NCBI RefSeq assembly: GCF_000226955.1
Contig: NZ_AGFU01000061.1
Coordinates: 1 to 64,000, forward strand
From: Sphingomonas elodea ATCC 31461
GTDB taxonomy: Bacteria; Pseudomonadota; Alphaproteobacteria; Sphingomonadales; Sphingomonadaceae
Reading direction: 5' to 3'
Length of the DNA: 64,000 nucleotides
Each line of letters starts with the position of its first letter. The first letter of the stretch is position 1. Both the position numbers and the translations under genes were made by a program. Below are positions 60,514-64,000 of the stretch, piece by piece. The notes under the pieces are model-generated. The model was not told the DNA's origin, ran no database searches, and saw only the letters and a list, made by a program, of their open reading frames with translations.

Positions 60514-61685
60514 GCAGGGTCTTCGGTGCGGCTCATCTTGAGTTTGCCGTTGCGCACCGCGAAGCCGAGCTGGCCTTCCACCAGCGCCAGTGCGTCGCGG
60601 CCGAACTGCTCGTAGCGCCAGCCCTCGAGGATCGGCAGATCCTTGCGGACCCCGGCGGCGAGCGCCTCCAGGTCCTCGGACCGCGCGAGCAGGCGCGGGG
60701 CGACGTTCACTTCCTTGGCGCGGATCTTGAGCAGTAGCTTCAAGAGATCGGCGACCAGCGCGCCGTCCTTGCCGAGCGCCGGCTTGCGCTCTTCGCGGCC
60801 GGGCATCTCGTCAGCCGGCATCGGCTTCGAGTCGGCGATCGCCGCCATCATCCGCCCGCCGATGTCGTTGCCCGCCCAGGCAGCGGAAAGGCCGCGCACC
60901 TTGGCCAGGTCGCTCTGCTTGCGCGGCGGGTTGGCGGCGATGTCGGCCAGCGTCTCGTCCTTGACGATGCGGCCGCGCGGCAGGTCCTTGCCCTGCGCCT
61001 CCAGTTCGCGCCAGCGGGCCAGCGCCTTGAGGCGGCCGAGCACCTCGGGCTTGCGGCTGTTGATGCGGACGCGCTGCCACACCTGATCGGGATCGTTGCG
61101 ATAATTCTCGGGGTCGGAGATGCGCTCCATCTCCTGGTCGAGCCAAACGCCGCGACCGGACTTGCGCAGCTTTTCCAGCATCTTGGGGAAGATCTTGGAA
61201 AGGTGCGTCACGTCGGCGATCGCGTAATCGATCTGGCGCTTGTCGAGCGGGCGGCGTGCCCAGTCGGTGAAGCGCGCGCCCTTGTCGACGACGATGCCGA
61301 GATAGGTGTCGACGAGGTTGGAATAACCGATCTGCTCGCCCTGGCCGAGCGCCATCGCGGCGACCTGGGTGTCGAACATCGGGTGCGGGGTCTTGCCGGT
61401 GAGGTTGTAGACGATCTCGATGTCCTGGCCGCCGGCGTGGAAGACCTTGAGCACCTCCTCATTGTCGGTCAGCAGGTCGAGCAGCGGCCCCATGTCGAGA
61501 TCCGGGGCCTTGGGATCGATCGCCGCGGCCTCCTTGTCGTTCGCCACCTGGATCAGGCAGAGCTCGGGCCAGTAGCTGTTTTCGCGCATGAACTCGGTGT
61601 CGACCGTGATGAAGTCGGACTTCGCGAGGCGTTTGCAGAGATCGGCGAGGGTGACGCTGTCTTCGATCAGACCATGAATGTGCAT
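60510..61685 (-). CDS. rnd: Ribonuclease D
   Basis: This protein has 391 residues from the ATG at 61685. The DEDDy exonuclease motifs are FITVDTEFMRENSYWP, HAGGQDIEIVYN, and YAIADVTHLSKIF (Exo III with Tyr). A C-terminal HRDC-like helical region follows (LARWRELEAQGKDLPRGRIV, LAKVRGLSAAWAG). It trims tRNA and other RNA 3' ends. The long frame upstream of 61685 runs antisense over aspS and is a shadow. It is divergent from aspS across a 147-bp gap. Confidence 0.95.
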   Translation of the reverse strand: MHIHGLIEDSVTLADLCKRLAKSDFITVDTEFMRENSYWPELCLIQVANDKEAAAIDPKAPDLDMGPLLDLLTDNEEVLKVFHAGGQDIEIVYNLTGKTPHPMFDTQVAAMALGQGEQIGYSNLVDTYLGIVVDKGARFTDWARRPLDKRQIDYAIADVTHLSKIFPKMLEKLRKSGRGVWLDQEMERISDPENYRNDPDQVWQRVRINSRKPEVLGRLKALARWRELEAQGKDLPRGRIVKDETLADIAANPPRKQSDLAKVRGLSAAWAGNDIGGRMMAAIADSKPMPADEMPGREERKPALGKDGALVADLLKLLLKIRAKEVNVAPRLLARSEDLEALAAGVRKDLPILEGWRYEQFGRDALALVEGQLGFAVRNGKLKMSRTEDPA

Positions 61686-61832
61686 CTGACGCCCATATAC
61701 CGGTCTTCGGGTTGACAAAAGTGGGGTGTGACCGGAATGCGCGCGGTCATAGTGTTTCAATATCGTCGCGCCGGCCCGTTCCGGCACCGCCAGCCCTGGC
61801 GGGGATGACGACAAGGTGAGAAGATCAGCCAC
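61686..61832. promoter_or_regulatory. Divergent promoter region of rnd and aspS
   Basis: The gap includes a consensus -35 hexamer TTGACA (61712-61717) with GAATGC 17 bases on, a weak -10 match for transcription toward aspS. Before the aspS start lies a palindrome CCGCCAG-CC-CTGGCGG followed by GGATGACG, reminiscent of the short dispersed palindrome seen at 17449. Confidence 0.35.
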
Positions 61833-63635
61833 ATGCACGCCTATCGCACGCACACCTGCGCCCAGCTCCGCTCCGCGGACGTGGGGCAAACCGTCCGCCT
61901 GTCGGGCTGGGTGCACCGCAAGCGCGACCATGGCGACCTGGTGTTCGTCGACCTGCGCGACCATTACGGGATCACCCAGATCGTCACCGATGCGAGCGGC
62001 CCGGCGTTCGAGGCGATCGAGTCGCTCCGCTCCGAATCGGTGATCACCGTCACCGGCACGGTCGTCGCGCGTGATGCCAGCGTGGTGAACGCGAACCTGC
62101 CGACCGGCGAGATCGAGGTCCGCGCGGCGGAGGTGACCGTCCAGTCGGCCGCCGCCGACCTGCCGATGCCGGTGTTCGGCGATCAGGAATATCCCGAAGA
62201 GATCCGCCTGCGGAACCGCTATCTCGATCTCCGCCGCGAGAAGGTCCACAAGAACATCCTGCTGCGCTCGAACGTGATCGCGTCGCTCCGTAGGCGGATG
62301 ATCGACCAGGGCTTCACCGAGTTCCAGACGCCAATCCTCACCGCGTCGAGCCCCGAGGGCGCGCGCGACTATCTGGTCCCCAGCCGCGTCCATCCGGGCA
62401 AGTTCTATGCGCTCCCGCAGGCGCCGCAGATGTTCAAGCAGCTGCTGATGGTCGCCGGCTTCGACCGCTACTTCCAGATCGCGCCCTGCTTCCGCGACGA
62501 GGATGCCCGTGCCGATCGCAGCCCAGGTGAATTCTACCAGCTCGACTTCGAGATGAGCTTCGTGACGCAGGACGACGTGTTCGCTGCGATCGAGCCAGTG
62601 CTGCACGGCGTGTTCGAGGAATTCGCCGACTGGGAGGGCATGGGCCGCACCGTCAGCGCGCTGCCGTTCAAGCGCATCCCGTACCGCGAATCGATGCTGA
62701 AATACGGCAACGACAAGCCCGACCTGCGCAACCCGCTGGTCATCACCGACGTGTCTGACTTCTTCAAGGGCTCGGGCTTCGGCCGCTTCGCCGCGATCGT
62801 CGAAGGCGGCGACGTCGTCCGCGCGATCCCGGCACCGGGCACCCATGAGAAGAGCCGCAAGTTCTTCGACGACATGAACAGCTGGGCGCAAGGCGAAGGC
62901 TTCCCCGGCCTCGGCTATGCGACGCAGAAGGACGGCGTGTTCGGCGGCCCGATCGCCAACAACCATGGCCAGGACGGCATGAAGGCCATCGCGGAGGCGA
63001 TGGGCCTGGGTCCGAACGACGGCATCTTCTTCGCCGCCGGCAAGGAAGCCCAGGCGGCCAAGCTCGCCGGCCTGGCGCGCACCCGCGTCGCCGACCAGCT
63101 GGAGCTGATCGACAAGAAGCGCTTCGAGTTCTGCTGGATCGTCGACTTCCCGATGTTCGAATATGACGAGGACGCGAAGAAGATCGACTTCAGCCACAAC
63201 CCCTTCTCGATGCCGCAGGGCGAGCTGGAGGCGCTGGAGACCAAGGATCCGCTCGACATCCTCGCCTATCAGTACGACATCGTCTGCAACGGCATCGAGC
63301 TGTCCTCGGGCGCGATCCGGAACCACAAGCCGGAGATCATGTACAAGGCGTTCGAGATCGCCGGCTATACGCAGGCGGATGTCGACACCAACTTCTCGGG
63401 CATGATCAACGCCTTCAAGTTCGGCGCGCCGCCGCACGGCGGTTCGGCCCCGGGTGTCGACCGCATCGTGATGCTGCTCGCCGACGAGCCGAACATCCGC
63501 GAGGTGATCGCCTTCCCGATGACGCAGAAGGCCGAGGATCTGATGATGCACGCGCCGTCGGCGGTGAGCGACAAGCAGCTCAAGGAACTGCACATCCGCC
63601 TGGCGCCGGGCGTGGACGGCCCCAAGGCCGGCTGA
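61833..63635 (+). CDS. aspS: Aspartyl-tRNA synthetase
   Basis: The protein has 600 residues. The N-terminal OB fold ([20 protein letters not shown]) binds the anticodon. The class II motifs are visible: [20 protein letters not shown] (motif 1/2 region), [20 protein letters not shown] (motif 2), and [20 protein letters not shown] (motif 3). The bacterial GAD insertion lies between motifs 2 and 3. Whether it also charges tRNA-Asn cannot be decided here. A D-lactate dehydrogenase-like gene follows after 16 bases. Confidence 0.98.
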   Translation: MHAYRTHTCAQLRSADVGQTVRLSGWVHRKRDHGDLVFVDLRDHYGITQIVTDASGPAFEAIESLRSESVITVTGTVVARDASVVNANLPTGEIEVRAAEVTVQSAAADLPMPVFGDQEYPEEIRLRNRYLDLRREKVHKNILLRSNVIASLRRRMIDQGFTEFQTPILTASSPEGARDYLVPSRVHPGKFYALPQAPQMFKQLLMVAGFDRYFQIAPCFRDEDARADRSPGEFYQLDFEMSFVTQDDVFAAIEPVLHGVFEEFADWEGMGRTVSALPFKRIPYRESMLKYGNDKPDLRNPLVITDVSDFFKGSGFGRFAAIVEGGDVVRAIPAPGTHEKSRKFFDDMNSWAQGEGFPGLGYATQKDGVFGGPIANNHGQDGMKAIAEAMGLGPNDGIFFAAGKEAQAAKLAGLARTRVADQLELIDKKRFEFCWIVDFPMFEYDEDAKKIDFSHNPFSMPQGELEALETKDPLDILAYQYDIVCNGIELSSGAIRNHKPEIMYKAFEIAGYTQADVDTNFSGMINAFKFGAPPHGGSAPGVDRIVMLLADEPNIREVIAFPMTQKAEDLMMHAPSAVSDKQLKELHIRLAPGVDGPKAG

Positions 63636-63651
63636 GCGGAGGCCGGCGGTC

Positions 63652-64000
63652 ATGCGCGTCGCGGTGTTCAACACCAAGGCCTATGACCGCCGCTTCCTGG
63701 CGCAAGCGAACGCGCGCTTCGGCCACGACCTGACCTTTCTCGAACCCCGCCTCGATACGCTCACCGCCCCGCTGGCGGCGGGCCACGAGGCGGTGTGCGT
63801 CTTCGTCAACGACGGCGTCGACGGGGCGGTGCTGGAGGCGCTGGCCAAGGTTGGCGTCCGGCTGGTGGCGCTGCGCTGCGCGGGCTTCAACAATGTCGAT
63901 CTCGTAGCGGCCGAGCGGCTGGGCATCGCCGTGGTGCGGGTGCCCGCTTATTCGCCCCATGCCGTGGCGGAGTTCACCGTCGGGCTGCTGCTCGCGGTCG
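63652..64000 (+). CDS. D-lactate dehydrogenase-like 2-hydroxyacid dehydrogenase (3' end outside window)
   Basis: Only the first 116 residues are present. [20 protein letters not shown] and later [20 protein letters not shown] plus [20 protein letters not shown] are characteristic of D-lactate dehydrogenases of the LdhA type, in which RCAGFNNVD replaces the RxxGxDxxD of other members. The catalytic Arg, Glu and His and the NAD-binding fold lie beyond the edge. It would reduce pyruvate to D-lactate. It follows aspS closely on the same strand. Confidence 0.88.
   Translation, partial: MRVAVFNTKAYDRRFLAQANARFGHDLTFLEPRLDTLTAPLAAGHEAVCVFVNDGVDGAVLEALAKVGVRLVALRCAGFNNVDLVAAERLGIAVVRVPAYSPHAVAEFTVGLLLAV

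Overview
The window is a GC-rich chromosomal segment (about two thirds G+C by eye) packed with short-gapped or overlapping genes. Gene content points to an alphaproteobacterium of the Sphingomonadaceae, most likely Sphingomonas or a close relative: dnaG next to rpoD, a CckA-type hybrid kinase, an EL222-like LOV-HTH photoreceptor, DUF885 and M28 exported peptidases and an AST arginine pathway. The genus is inferred from gene content and style, with no marker gene search behind it. No phage, plasmid backbone, canonical insertion sequence or CRISPR array was seen.

Layout. 1-5.6 kb: the start of a membrane coiled-coil protein (cut by the edge), a degenerate Hpt-like protein, and a minus-strand MoxR ATPase / VWA / DUF2185 set. 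5.7-10.7 kb: rpoD, dnaG, a DUF559 nuclease-like gene enclosed by inverted repeats, and a GatB/YqeY protein. 10.8-16.8 kb: carA, an AT-rich two-gene insertion, carB, a structured intergenic repeat, greA. 16.8-23.6 kb: rhomboid protease, DUF885 protein, NfeD and SPFH proteins, CitE-like lyase, guaB. 23.6-28.2 kb: diguanylate cyclase, RsmB-type methyltransferase, TPR protein, lipoprotein, tRNA-Arg(ACG). 28.2-32.7 kb: M20 hydrolase-astA-astB arginine catabolism operon and a DUF481 porin-like protein. 32.8-39.6 kb: a light/photodamage neighbourhood with SDR, ABC1 kinase, DCC1 thiol protein, Fe-S photolyase, DUF3429, renalase-like flavoprotein, folE and a divergent LOV-HTH regulator. 39.7-50.7 kb: lipoprotein, M28 peptidase, ettA, acylphosphatase, greB, soluble lytic transglycosylase, dapA, smpB, DUF2062 and a lipase-like protein. 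51-56.5 kb: cckA, a single-domain response regulator, valS. 56.6-64 kb: lipid kinase, class I photolyase, cyclopropane-fatty-acid synthase family protein, I78 inhibitor, ribonuclease D, aspS and a cut D-lactate dehydrogenase-like gene.

Most of the segment is housekeeping: transcription, replication priming, translation, nucleotide synthesis and cell wall metabolism. Three places do not look like ordinary core genome. First, two AT-rich genes, a two-helix membrane protein and a small Cas2/SinR-like-fold protein, sit inside the carAB operon with start/stop overlaps at all three junctions. This is the best candidate here for an undescribed compact (possibly defence) system. Second, a DUF559 nuclease-like gene is enclosed by two near-identical inverted copies of a hairpin plus G-tract repeat. 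Third, a related inverted pair without a gene lies between carB and greA and contains a near-perfect three-way-junction fold and a canonical G-quadruplex motif. Together the last two suggest a REPIN-like mobile repeat family with a DUF559 nuclease as its possible mobiliser. All three are hypotheses from reading sequence alone.
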